A stretch of DNA of 64,000 nt, taken from Streptomyces thermodiastaticus. Its GTDB lineage: Bacteria; Actinomycetota; Actinomycetes; Streptomycetales; Streptomycetaceae. Location of the stretch: assembly GCF_014656135.1 (NCBI RefSeq), contig NZ_BNBV01000022.1, positions 38,144 through 102,143 of the forward strand. The letters are read 5' to 3'. The position numbers and the translations under genes were made by a program. Position 1 is the stretch's first letter; every line of letters starts with the position of its first letter. The notes beneath the pieces are model-generated. The model worked only from the letters and a program-made list of their open reading frames with translations. It was not told the origin of the DNA and searched no databases. Of the stretch, positions 27,036 to 37,100 are shown piece by piece.

Positions 27036-27041
27036 TACGCT
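27036..27041 (+). promoter_or_regulatory. -10 box TACGCT, leaderless start at 27049
   Basis: TACGCT ends 7 bases before the ATG of the membrane protein at 27049; no ribosome binding site is present. Confidence 0.45.
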
Positions 27042-27048
27042 GCCCGGC

Positions 27049-27675
27049 ATGGAGACCACGACCGCGGACGCGACGACCACCGCAGACGACACCGCACCGA
27101 CCACCACCGCCGGCGCCACCGGTACGCCGGACGAGACCGCCGGGGCCCCCGAGGCCGGGCAGCCCGGCGGGGCGGCCGAGGCCACCGGTGACGGCACCGG
27201 CGCCCCGGACGACGCCACCCCGGACAGCGCCGCCGACGCCCAGGAGGACACCAGGGAAGACACCGAGAGCGGGAAGCCCGGGCGGACCGGAGCCGGCCAG
27301 GGCGCCGGTGCCGTCGTCTCCGCGGCGCTCGGTGTGATCTCGCTCAGCGGCAGCTGGGTGGGGACCGTGGCCGGCGCCCGCGAACAGCTGATCGGCCAGC
27401 TGCGGACGTCCACCTCCGCGAGCGTCGCCAAGCAGCTCCAGGAGGTCTACGGCGACGCCTGGCACACCACCGCGGTGTGCGGCGGGCTGTTCGCGCTGCT
27501 CGCCCTCGTCGTCGGGGCGGCGGTGCTCGTCCGGCCCGCCTTCGGCACCCCGGGCCCGGCACAGGCGCCGTGGATCAGGTCGGTGTCCTGGGCCGGCGTC
27601 GTCCTCGGCGTGCTCGGCCTGCTGCTGGCCGTGCTGAAGTTCACCGACGCACTGCTCCCGCTGCCCTCCGCCTGA
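27049..27675 (+). CDS. Membrane protein with disordered Thr/Asp-rich N-terminus
   Basis: A 208-residue protein without a recognised domain. Residues 1-85 are low-complexity and acidic, rich in Thr, Ala, Asp and Gly. Then come three hydrophobic segments: GAVVSAALGVISLSGSWVG, CGGLFALLALVVGAAVLV, and SVSWAGVVLGVLGLLLAVL. Between the first two is a soluble loop (AREQLIGQLRTSTSASVAKQ). The topology suggests the disordered part is on one side and the loop on the other; orientation is not clear. The ATG appears leaderless. It sits alone between gatB and the broken LAL regulator. Confidence 0.75.
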   Translation: METTTADATTTADDTAPTTTAGATGTPDETAGAPEAGQPGGAAEATGDGTGAPDDATPDSAADAQEDTREDTESGKPGRTGAGQGAGAVVSAALGVISLSGSWVGTVAGAREQLIGQLRTSTSASVAKQLQEVYGDAWHTTAVCGGLFALLALVVGAAVLVRPAFGTPGPAQAPWIRSVSWAGVVLGVLGLLLAVLKFTDALLPLPSA

Positions 27676-27830
27676 GCGGCCCCGGCCGGCAGCCCCCGCC
27701 GCACGGACGCACGGCCGGCGAACCCGGCGGCACCGGGCGGCGCGGGCGCCGCGCGCCGGCGTGGTGGCGCACACCGCGTGCCGGACCGCACCGGTGCCTT
27801 GTGGCGGACCCGCGTGCGATCCTCGACGCT

Positions 27831-30512
27831 GTGGAGTGCAGGTCCGTCAGCCCGGTGTTCGTCGGCCGTGCCGGTGAACTGGACACCCTGCACGGCGCGC
27901 TCGCCCGGGCCGGTGCGGGCTTGCCGCAGGCCGTCCTGATCGGCGGCGAGGCCGGCGTCGGCAAGACCCGGCTCGTCGAGGAGTTCACGGCCGCCGCCGC
28001 GCGCCGGGGAGCTGTCGTCGCGGCCGGCGGCTGCGTCGACACCGGCGCCGACGCCCTGCCGTTCACCCCCTTCGTCTCCGCCCTGCGCGCGCTGCGCCGG
28101 GCCCTGCCCGAGGACTTCGCCGCCGCGGCCGTCGGCCGGGAGGACGAACTGGCCCGGCTGCTGCCCGAAGCGGGCCCGCAACCCGACACGCCGCGCACGG
28201 GCCGGCACGGCGAGGAGGGCACGGCCCGGCTGTACGAGCTGACGGCCCGTCTGCTGGAGCGGACCGCCGCGCGGCACACCGTCGTCCTCGCCCTGGAGGA
28301 CCTGCACTGGGCCGACGCCTCCACCCGGCACCTGCTGTCGTACCTCCTGCGCACCCCGCACACCGGCCGCCTGCTGATCCTGGCCGCCTACCGCTCGGAC
28401 ATGCCCCGCCGCCACCCGCTGCGCCCCCTGCTGGCCGAACTGGACCGGCTGCGCGGCGTGCGGCACCTCCGGCTCCCCCGCTTCACCCGGAGGAGACCGC
28501 CCGCCGGCTCGCCGGCGTCCTGGGCGCCGCACCGGACGCCGCCCTCGTCGACGAGATCTTCGAACGCAGCGACGGCAACGCCTTCTTCGTCGAGGAACTC
28601 GCCGTCGCCGCCCGCGAGCAACGCCGCACCGGCCTGAGCGACTCGCTGCGCGACCTGCTCCTGGTCCGCGTCGACGCGCTGCCCGCCCCGGCGCACGACG
28701 TCGTGCGCCTGGCCGCCGAGGGCGGCGCCACCGCCGGGCACCGGCTGCTGGCCGCCGCGGCCGGGCTCGCCGAGGACGACCTCGACGAGGCGCCGCGCAG
28801 TGCGGTGGACGCCGGCATCCTCGTCACCGCGCCCGCCGGGGACGGCTACCGCTTCCGGCACTCCCTGGTCCGCGAGGCCGTCGCCGGCGATCTGCTGCCC
28901 GCGAACGGACCCGCCTCAACCGCCGTTACGCGCGGGCACTTCAGGCCGACCCCACGCTCGTGCCGGACGGCGAGGCGTCGTACGGCTGGCCGGCCACTGG
29001 TACCGCGCCCACGATCCCGCCCGGGCGCTGCCCGCCGTCCTGGCCGCCGCGTCCGCGGCCCGCGCCCGCCACGCCTACGGCGAGCGACTACGGTGGCTGC
29101 AGCGGGCGATGGAACTGCGGGACACCACCCCCGAGGAGGTGCGCCGGCGGCTGCGGACCGACGACGGCACCGGCACCCGCCCGCCCTGCGGCGCCCGGCC
29201 CGCGACCCGCCCCCCGGACCTTGTGGACCTGATGGCCGGGGCCGCGGTCGCGGGCCGCCTGTGCGGCGAGCGGGAGCGCGCCCTGGAGAGCACCGAACGG
29301 GCGCTGCACCTGCTGGAGAAGGACCACGACCCCCTGCGCGCCGCCTGGTTCTGGGTGCAGCGCTCCCGGCTGGTGCGGGACGGGGCGCAGGGCGACGGCC
29401 GGGCGGAACTGGCCCGCGCCCAGGAGCTGGTGCGCGGACTGCCGCCGTCCGGGGTGCACGCCGATGTGCTCGCCGACGTCGCCGGCTGGTCCATGGTGCA
29501 CGCCCCCGGTCCCGAGGCGTTCCGCGCCGCCGAGCACGCCGTGCGGTACGCGCGGATGCTGGGCCTGCGGGAGACCGAGCTGTCCGCCCGCCTCACCCTC
29601 GGCGGGCTCCTGGTCCACTCCGGTGACGTGGAGGCGGGCCTGGCCGTGATGTACGAGGTCAACAGGCGCAGCGTGGAGGAGGGGCCGGCCACGGTCGCCG
29701 GGCGTTCCTTCGCCGTGCTCTGCGGCGAACTGCAGGCCGTGGGCCGCTCCCGGGAGGCGATCGCGCTGCTGGAGCAGGGGCATCGCCCATACACGCGACC
29801 GCGGACTGCTCGACGAGGAGGCCCGGTTGCGGGGCAGCCTCGCCGACTGCTCCGGACCGAGGGGCGCGACGACCCCGGCACCTGGGCGTTGCTGGTCGCC
29901 GCCTTCGAGACGCTGGACCGCCCCTGGGACCTCGCCCGGCTCCGCTGCCGCCTGGCCGAGTCCCTGCTCGCCGGCGGGGAGGAGCAGCGTCCGCGCGCCG
30001 CGGAACTGCTCCGCCTGGCACGCGCCGTCGCCGAGCACCTGGGCGCCCGCCCGCTCGCCGACACCGTCGACGAGGTCGCCCGGCGCGGCCGCCTGTCCCT
30101 GACCTGTGCCACGCGGCAGGGTGCCGACCCCGCCGGGAGGCTGGGCCTGACCGGCCGGGAACGCGAGGTGCTGCGCCTGGTGTCGCTGGGCCGCACCAAC
30201 CGCCAGATCGCCCAGGAGCTGTTCATCTCCCCGAAGACGGCCAGCGTGCACGTCTCCAACATCCTGGCCGAACTCGCCGTCTCCAGCCGCGGCGAGGCGG
30301 CGGCGGTGGCCCACCGGCTGGGGCTGTTCGACCGGGACACCGGGGACCGGCCGGCGGCACGGTGCTGGACCGTGTCCGGACAGTCCCGTCCGCCGCCCGG
30401 CACGCACCGCGCTGTCCCCGGGACGCCGGTGACACCGCCTAGGAGACCCGCAGCTCCAGGATCCGGTCGTCGCCCTTCTTCGGCTCGCCCCGGCCGTCGG
30501 TGGCGCTGGTGA
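27831..30512 (+). pseudogene. Frameshifted LAL-type LuxR regulator
   Basis: A large ATP-binding LuxR-family (LAL) regulator can be followed through three reading frames. Intact pieces are VFVGRAGELDTLHGAL, a Walker A (GGEAGVGKTRL, about 27941-27972), LEDLHWADAS (Walker B region, about 28281-28318), a tetratricopeptide-like middle, and a C-terminal LuxR helix-turn-helix (LTGREREVLRLVSLGRTN, about 30145-30200). The frame breaks near 28490 (a missing G before GAGGAG), near 28910, near 28980, and again around 29785 and 29865, where two shifts cancel. The open frame ends at 30512, overlapping the convergent dehydrogenase. Full-length LAL proteins run about 900 residues, so little is missing apart from the shifts. 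Start (GTG 27831 or 27801) is uncertain. Sequencing errors are an alternative explanation. Confidence 0.75.
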
Positions 30513-31593
30513 CCAGCCACAGCCTGTCGTCGCCCGCCGGGGCCACCGTGCGCAGCCGGCCGTAGGTCTTCGTGAGGAACGCCTGGGGAGTCGCGGCCGC
30601 CCGCGTGCCGTCCAGCGGGATGCGCCACAGGCGTTCGCCTCGCAGACTTGCCATCCACACCGAGCCCCGCACCAGGGCGATGCCGCTCGGGGAGGCGACG
30701 TCCGTGTGCCACTGGGCCACCGGGTCCCGGTACCCGCTGCGACGGGCCGTGCCCTCGACCACCGGCCAGCCGTAGTTGCCGCCCGGCGCGATCGCGTTCA
30801 GCTCGTCCCAGGTGTCCTGGCCGAACTCCGAGGCGAACAGCCGCTGCTTGCCGTCCCAGGCCAGGCCCTGCACATTGCGGTGGCCCCAGCTGTAGACGGG
30901 GGAGCCGGGGAAGGGGTTGCCGGGGGCGGGCTCGCCCTCGGGGGTCAGGCGCAGGATCTTGCCGCCCAGGGACGCCTTGTCCTGGGACAGGCCGCGCCGC
31001 CCGCTCTCGCCCGTGCCGGCGTACAGCATCCCGTCCGGGCCGAAGGCGATCCGGCCGCCGTTGTGGATGAAGCCCTTGGGGATCCCCTTGAAGACCGTGT
31101 CCGGCGCGCCCAGCTGCCGGCCGGCCGGTTTCGCCTGGTCGTACCGCATCCGCACGATGCGGTTGTCCGACGCCGAGGTGAAGTAGGCGTAGATCATGCG
31201 GTCGTCGGCGAAGTGCGGGGAGAGCGCGATGCCGAGCAGGCCGCCCTCGCCCTCCGGCCTCACTCCGGGGACCGTGCCCAGCTCCGTCTTCCGCCCGGTC
31301 TGCGGGTCCACCCGGGTGATCGTCGCCTCGTCCCGGGAGGAGACGAGCAGCGCGCCGTCGGGCAGCTCGGCCAGGCCCCACGGGGAGCGCAGGCCCTGCG
31401 CCACCGTGCGCAGCACCGCCACCGACCCCTTGGCCGGCGCGTCGCTCACCCGTTCGGAGGGCGACGGTGCGGCGGCGGTACGGCTCGGCACTCCGCCGCT
31501 CCCCCCGTCGGGTGAGGACCCGCCCGAGGAGCAGCCCGCCAGCAGCAGCACGGCGGCGGCCAGTGCACCTGTCACAGCTCGGCGTTGCTGCAC
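30439..31593 (-). CDS. PQQ-type sugar dehydrogenase lipoprotein (GSDH family)
   Basis: Secreted beta-propeller protein of 384 residues related to soluble PQQ-dependent glucose/sorbosone dehydrogenase. The N-terminus has a signal peptide ending in the lipobox LLLAGCSSGG, so it is anchored outside the membrane. Repeats of the propeller are seen in GLRSPWGLAELPDGALLVS, EGGLLGIALSPHF, HNGGRIAFGPDGMLYAGTGE, GHRNVQGLAWDG, and APGGNYGWPVVEG. The conserved active-site His is expected in HNGG or GHRN. Whether it uses PQQ in this organism is not shown. The GTG at 31593 was chosen because it gives a normal lipoprotein signal peptide and has GAAGGGA upstream. It follows the aldo/keto reductase gene on the same strand. 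Confidence 0.87.
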   Translation of the reverse strand: MQQRRAVTGALAAAVLLLAGCSSGGSSPDGGSGGVPSRTAAAPSPSERVSDAPAKGSVAVLRTVAQGLRSPWGLAELPDGALLVSSRDEATITRVDPQTGRKTELGTVPGVRPEGEGGLLGIALSPHFADDRMIYAYFTSASDNRIVRMRYDQAKPAGRQLGAPDTVFKGIPKGFIHNGGRIAFGPDGMLYAGTGESGRRGLSQDKASLGGKILRLTPEGEPAPGNPFPGSPVYSWGHRNVQGLAWDGKQRLFASEFGQDTWDELNAIAPGGNYGWPVVEGTARRSGYRDPVAQWHTDVASPSGIALVRGSVWMASLRGERLWRIPLDGTRAAATPQAFLTKTYGRLRTVAPAGDDRLWLVTSATDGRGEPKKGDDRILELRVS

Positions 31594-31699
31594 GATCCCG
31601 TCCCTTCGTCGCGGGGGCGTGTGTCCCGATCGCACCGCCCATGCCCTCCAGGGTCGCGCCCCGAGGCGGACACCGCCACGCACCTAGTCACCCGGACGG

Positions 31700-32698
31700 T
31701 CAGTCCCACGACCCCCGTGCCGGCGGCAGCCGCCGCAGCTCCTGAAGGTCCTCGGGCGTCAGGCGCAGCCCGGCCGCGGCCGCGTTCTCCTCGGCCCAGC
31801 AGGCCTGCTTGGTGCCCGGAATCGGGATCACGTGCGGCCCCTGGGCCAGCACCCAGGCCAGGGCCACCTGCGCCGGGGTGACCTCCTCGCCGTGGCGGGC
31901 GGCCACCCGGCGCAGCCCGGCGACGATCGGCTGATTGGCCGCCATCATCTCGGCGGTGAACCGCGGGTGCCGGGCCCGCAGATCGTCCGGCTCGAAGCCC
32001 TGGCCGGGGGTGAGCGTGCCGGTCAGGAACCCGTTGCCGAGCGGCATCGCCGCCAGGAAACCGATCCCGCGCGCCGTGCACCAGGGCAGCAGCGAGCCGA
32101 GCGCCTCCGGCGACCACACCGAAAGCTCGGCCTCCACCGCGCTCACCGGGAAGACCTGCTGCACGCGTTCCAGTTGCCGGATCGTGGTGTCGAACAGCCC
32201 CGCCCCGGGCCGCCGCTCACCGCGCACGCCCACGGCGCACAGACCCAGCGCGCGCACCTTCCCGGCCCGCACCAGCTCCGCCATCGCCCCCCAGGTCTCC
32301 TCGACGGGCACCTCGGGGTCGGCACGGTGCAGCTGGTACAGGTCGATCACGTCCGTCTGCAGCCGCCGCAGCGACGCGTCGCAGGCCCGCCGGACGTATC
32401 CGGGCCGCCCGTTGGCCACGATGTGCTGCTCGCCCACCAGCAGGCCCACCTTGGTCGAGACGAAGGCCTCCGAGCGCCGCTGCCTGAGCACCCGCCCGAG
32501 GAGCAGCTCGTTGGTGAACGGGCCGTACATGTCGGCCGTGTCCAGCAGAGTCGAGCCCAGGTCCAGGGCGCGGTGCACCGTCCTGAGCGACTCCGCGCCC
32601 TGCTGCCGCGACGTGCTGTAGGCCCAGCTCATCGGCATGCACCCGAGTCCCACGGCCCCCACCGCGAGTGCCGTCGCGCCGATCGTCCTGCGCTCCAC
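31700..32698 (-). CDS. Aldo/keto reductase
   Basis: NADPH-dependent reductase of 332 residues with the TIM-barrel order of the family. Catalytic Asp and Tyr are in LLDTADMYGPFTNE, the Lys in FVSTKVGLL, and the His in DLYQLHRADPEVP. The C-terminal NADP motif region shows VIPIPGTKQACWAEENAAA. The GTG at 32698 has GGGAGG about 10 bases upstream. The protein resembles the general Streptomyces AKR group that reduces aldehydes and ketones; the substrate is not evident. Divergent from the 2-hydroxyacid dehydrogenase gene, with 76 bases between. Confidence 0.9.
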   Translation of the reverse strand: MERRTIGATALAVGAVGLGCMPMSWAYSTSRQQGAESLRTVHRALDLGSTLLDTADMYGPFTNELLLGRVLRQRRSEAFVSTKVGLLVGEQHIVANGRPGYVRRACDASLRRLQTDVIDLYQLHRADPEVPVEETWGAMAELVRAGKVRALGLCAVGVRGERRPGAGLFDTTIRQLERVQQVFPVSAVEAELSVWSPEALGSLLPWCTARGIGFLAAMPLGNGFLTGTLTPGQGFEPDDLRARHPRFTAEMMAANQPIVAGLRRVAARHGEEVTPAQVALAWVLAQGPHVIPIPGTKQACWAEENAAAAGLRLTPEDLQELRRLPPARGSWD

Positions 32699-32762
32699 CT
32701 CGCCGCAATCCTCCCTCGCCTGCGCAGCACCAACCTAACCTCCGGCCCCTTCCCGCCTGGCA

Positions 32763-32768
32763 TAGCCT
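32763..32768 (+). promoter_or_regulatory. -10 box TAGCCT, leaderless start at 32775
   Basis: TAGCCT ends 6 bases before the ATG of the 2-hydroxyacid dehydrogenase gene, which has no ribosome binding site. Confidence 0.5.
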
Positions 32769-32774
32769 CCTGTC

Positions 32775-33731
32775 ATGACTGGTGACGTGTGGCTGCCCAT
32801 ACCGCCCGAGGAGATCGCGGCGCTCCCCGAGGGTTTCGACTACCTGTTCTGGAACGGGGGAGAGGACGGCACGCAGGAGTATCCCGGCGATCCGGCCGAC
32901 TGCGTGTTCTACGTCGTGCCCTACATGACCCCCGCCGAGATCGTCCTGCGCCCGATGCCCCGCATGACCTCGGTGCGCGTGGTGCAGACGCTGACCGCCG
33001 GCACCGACCATGTCGAGCCCGGCTTGAAGGACCTCCCGCCCGGCGCGCGTCTGTGCAACGCGCGCGGCGTGCACGACGCGAGCACCGCGGAACTGGCGCT
33101 CACCCTGATACTCGCCTCCCTGCGGGGCGTTCCCGGCGCGGTGCGCGCCCAGGACCGCGGCGAGTGGCTGGGGGGCTTCCGGCCCGCGCTGGCCGACAGG
33201 AACGTCCTCGTCGTCGGGTACGGCTCGATCGGGGCCGCCATCGAGGACCGGCTCGCGCCGTTCGAGGTCGCGCGGGTGACGCGCGTGGCGCGCTCCGGGC
33301 GCACTACCGCGCGCGGTCCGGTGCATCCGCTCACCGAGCTCCCCGCTCTGCTTCCGGACGCCGACGTCGTCGTCCTCTCCACGCCCTTGACAGACGCCAC
33401 GCGCCACCTGGTCGACGCCGGCTTCCTCGCCCGCATGAAGGACGGCGCGCTCCTGGTCAACGTCGCGCGCGGCGCCGTCGTCGACACCGAGGCGCTGCTG
33501 GCCGAGCTGGAACGCGGCCGGATCACCGCCGCCCTGGACGTCACCGACCCCGAGCCGCTGCCCGCGGACCATCCCCTCTGGCACGCACCCGGCGTGCTGA
33601 TCACCCCGCACGTGGGCGGCGCCACCTCCGCCTTCCGGCCCCGCGCGGAGCGGCTGCTGGTGGACCAGTTGACGCGTTTTCTGCACCAGGAGCCGCTCGC
33701 CAACGTGGTGTTCACGACGGGCCCGGCCTGA
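32775..33731 (+). CDS. D-isomer-specific 2-hydroxyacid dehydrogenase
   Basis: NAD(P)-dependent dehydrogenase, 318 residues, with the two-domain layout of the D-2-hydroxyacid family. The nucleotide-binding motif is VVGYGSIGAAIE. The catalytic Arg is in LLVNVARGAVVDTEALL, the Glu in DVTDPEPLPADHP, and the His in VLITPHVGGATSAF. The N-terminal substrate domain is shorter than in SerA, and there is no ACT domain. The substrate may be a glyoxylate- or phosphoglycerate-like acid but is not fixed by the sequence. The ATG appears leaderless. It ends about 200 bases before a His/Arg-rich ORF. Confidence 0.9.
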   Translation: MTGDVWLPIPPEEIAALPEGFDYLFWNGGEDGTQEYPGDPADCVFYVVPYMTPAEIVLRPMPRMTSVRVVQTLTAGTDHVEPGLKDLPPGARLCNARGVHDASTAELALTLILASLRGVPGAVRAQDRGEWLGGFRPALADRNVLVVGYGSIGAAIEDRLAPFEVARVTRVARSGRTTARGPVHPLTELPALLPDADVVVLSTPLTDATRHLVDAGFLARMKDGALLVNVARGAVVDTEALLAELERGRITAALDVTDPEPLPADHPLWHAPGVLITPHVGGATSAFRPRAERLLVDQLTRFLHQEPLANVVFTTGPA

Positions 33732-33935
33732 TCCGGGTGGCAGGCGCCGCCCCGCCCGGGCGGCGGCGCCGCGTCCGCGCGCGCCGCGGCCGGGTGCCCG
33801 CATCGCCTCGTCACGCAGAGTAGACGAACTATGTCCCTGAGTGACGGTCCTGGTGTATCGTCCCCGACAGGGACTGCGCCGCGACGGATCGGCGCCGGGG
33901 ACGGACATCTCGAACTGCGAGGGGGGCGACGGGCG
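33732..33935 (+). other. Leader region upstream of the His/Arg-rich ORF and cdgF
   Basis: No convincing gene is seen. GTCCCTG at 33834 and CAGGGAC at 33868 form a 7-bp inverted repeat around a possible -10 box TATCGT. The promoter of cdgF is probably here, but cannot be placed with confidence. No clear BldD-like AGTGA...TCACT pair was found. Confidence 0.3.
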
Positions 33936-34178
33936 ATGCACGGCCTAGGGACCAACCATCCGACGCGGCGGGGCCGCCATCACAGGCCCTGGCACGCGGC
34001 CGCACGCAGGCGCGGCCACCATGGCGGTCGGCACACCCGCCGGGGCGGACTGCCGCACTGTCACGGCCGTCCCGCGCGCTACAGCCATCATCAGCACCGC
34101 CGGCCGGGCGGCCGCAGGAGGCACACGGCCCACCGCGACGCGCCGGAGCCGGTGGCACCCACCGGAGGGGTCCGGTGA
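33936..34178 (+). CDS. Possible 80-residue His/Arg-rich protein coupled to cdgF
   Basis: The ATG at 33936 has an ideal ribosome binding site (GAGGGGGG, 33919-33926, spacing 9), and its stop overlaps the cdgF GTG (GTGA at 34175-34178). The product would hold about 15 His and 20 Arg in 80 residues, with pairs such as RGRHHRPWH, RRRGHHGGRH and YSHHQHRRPGGRRRH. G or C at third codon positions is lower than in the neighbours, and no domain is recognised. The arrangement suggests translational coupling, but the composition could simply be one frame of GC-rich non-coding DNA. If real it might bind metal or nucleic acid. Confidence 0.3.
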   Translation: MHGLGTNHPTRRGRHHRPWHAAARRRGHHGGRHTRRGGLPHCHGRPARYSHHQHRRPGGRRRHTAHRDAPEPVAPTGGVR

Positions 34179-37100
34179 GTCCCCCGACCTCCGCCGGCAC
34201 CACGTTCGACGCCGCGGTCGGCGGCCGCTCCGGGGCACAGGCGCCCCCGCTCGGGAAACGGGCCGCCGCCGGCCGCGCACGCCGGCTGGTACCGCAGCTC
34301 GCCCTGGCGCTGATCTGCGCCGGCTATGCCGTCGGCTCCGCCTGTGCCTGGGGATCCCCGCGAGTCGCGCGGATCATGGGCGACTTCGGCCTGGCGGCCG
34401 CGGCCGGCACCGCCGCCGTGTCCTGCGTGCTGTACGCCCGGGACCGCCGCGTCCGCTTCCGCTCCGCCTGGCTGCTGTTCGCCGCCTCGCAGGCGATGGT
34501 GTCGCTGGGCAACGCGGTCTGGGGCTGGTACGAGGTCGTCCTCGACCGGCGGGTGCCCCACCCCAGTTACGCCGACCTGTTCTACCTCTGCTTCGCGCCG
34601 CCCGCGATCATCGGCCTGCTGGTGCTCGCCAAACGGCCGGTGACCAAGGCCGGATGGGTGTGCCTGGCGCTGGACGCCTGGCTGATCGGCGGCTCGCTGC
34701 TCACCCTGTCGTGGAGCCTCGCCCTGGCCCAGGCCGCCGCGCTCGACGGGCCGAGCGTCGCCCACACCGCACTGTCGCTGGCGTACCCGCTGCTCGACAT
34801 CGCCCTGGTGAGCATGGTGCTCGCGCTGCACTTCGGCCGCACCCCCGGAAACCGCACCGCGGTGAACACCGCGATCGGCGGTCTGGCCCTGACCGTGGTG
34901 AGCGACGCCCTGTTCACCTCCCCGCTGCTGCACCACAGCTACCGGTCCGGGCAGCTGCTCGACGCCGGCTGGTTCGCCGGCTCGCTGCTGCTGGCGTACG
35001 CCCCGTGGGTCACCCGCCGGTCCGCCGCCCAGGCCAGCGAACAGCACGACCGGGACGGCACCGGCACCCCGTGCGCCGCGCTCGGCACGGCCGCGGCCCT
35101 CCCGTGGCAGCCGGACGGCCATCAGGCACCGCCCCGCCGGGACGAGGGCCACGCGCGTGACCACACCGACGACCCTCCGGGAGACCACACCGGCACCCCC
35201 GCACCGGACCGGGGGGACACGCATCCGCGCGACGGGGACGGCCGCACGCCCGAGGCCGACGGCCACGCGCCCGCGGAGCCCGAGCAGGAGCCCGGACACC
35301 GCGCCGCACCGTTGTGCGGGGACCACGGTCTGCCGTCCGTGCCGGGCGGCGACCACGACCGCTATCCGGCGGGCCGGCCCATCGCCGGCTCCCTGGCCGC
35401 CCTCACCCCGTACCTCGCGGCCGCCGTGTGCACGCTGGGGATCCTCTACAACGTGCTCAACGGTCGCAGCGTGGACCGGGTCGTGCTGATCACCGCGGGC
35501 GCCGTGGTGCTCGCCCTCGTGGTGCGACAGGGCATCATGCTGCTGGACAACATCAGCCTCACCCAGGAACTGGCCGAGAAGGAGAACCACTTCCGCTCCC
35601 TGGTGCAGGGCTCCAGCGACGTCATCATGATCGCCGCACCCAACGGCGTCCTGCGCTACGTCTCCCCGGCCGCCGCCGGGGTGTACGGACGGCCGGCGGA
35701 GGAACTGGTCGGCACCGAGCTGGCCAGTCTCATCCATCCCGAGGACCTCGGCTGCGTCGTGCACGAGGTGCGCCGATTCCTCGTCGCCGGCCCGCAGGAG
35801 GAGCCCACCACCCGCATCGAGTGCCGCTTCCGCTCCGGCGACGGCGGCTGGCTCAACGTCGAGTCGACCATCAACCGCCACCGCGGCGGCCTGATCTTCA
35901 ACAGCCGGGACGTCACCGAGCGGGTGCGCCTGCAGGCACAGCTGCAGCACAACGCCGAGCACGACCCGCTCACCGACCTGCCCAACCGCGTCCTGTTCAC
36001 CAAGCGGGTGCAGCAGGCCCTGTCCGGCCGCCGCTCCACCGACCACGGCACCGCCGTGCTCTTCATCGACCTGGACGGCTTCAAGGCCGTCAACGACACG
36101 ATCGGGCACCAGGCCGGGGACGAACTGCTCGTCCAGGCCGCCCGCAGACTGCAGGACGCGGTACGCCAGGGCGACACCGCCTCGCGGCTGGGCGGCGACG
36201 AGTTCGCCGCGCTCATCCTCGGGGACGGCACCAGCGACCGCAGAGCCCGCGAAGGGCACATCCTGGAGCTCGCCGACCGCCTCAGGGTGACCCTCTCGCA
36301 GCCGTACACCATCGACGGCAACGATGTCCGCGTCGCCGCCTCCATCGGCGTCGCCTTCGCCGAGCCGGGCCTCGGAGCGGGAGAGCTGCTGCGCAACGCC
36401 GACCTGGCGATGTACCGGGCGAAAGCCGCGGGCAAGGGCCGCGTCGAGCTGTACAAGCCGCAGATGCAGCAGGACGTCGTCTGCAAGGCGCAACTGGCCG
36501 GAAGACTCCGGGCCGCCCTGCACGACGGCGAGTTCACCCTGCTGCACCAGCCCGTGGTGGACCTGGCCGACGGCCGGATCGTCTCGGTCGCCGCCCAGGC
36601 CCGCTGGCGCTCCGCCCAGGGGGTGCTGTTCACCCCCGCCGAGTTCCTCCGGGTCTCCGAGGACAGCGACAAGACGGCCGAACTGGGCCGCTGGGTGCTG
36701 GAACAGGCCATCAGGCAGGCCGCGGAACGCGCCCGGGACGGCCTGAGCGTGCCCGTGGTCGTGCGGATGGGCGCCCGGCGCCTGTCCGAGCGCTCCCTGC
36801 CGCCCGGCACCGTGGAGTCGCTGCTGACCCAGCACGGGCTGCCCTCCGACGCCCTGGTGATCGAACTGTCCGACACCGACCCACGGGTCCCGCTGGACGA
36901 GCTGGAACGGCGGCTGTCCGCCCTGCGCCGGCTCGGCGTGCGGATCGCCCTGGACGGCTTCGGCAGCGGCCACGGCGCCATCACCGCCCTGAGGAAACTG
37001 CCCGTCGACATCCTCAAGCTCGACCGCGGGCTGGTGCAGGGCGTCGTCGAGTCCGCCCGGCTGCACAAGATCACCAGCGGGCTGCTGCGCATCGCCGGCG

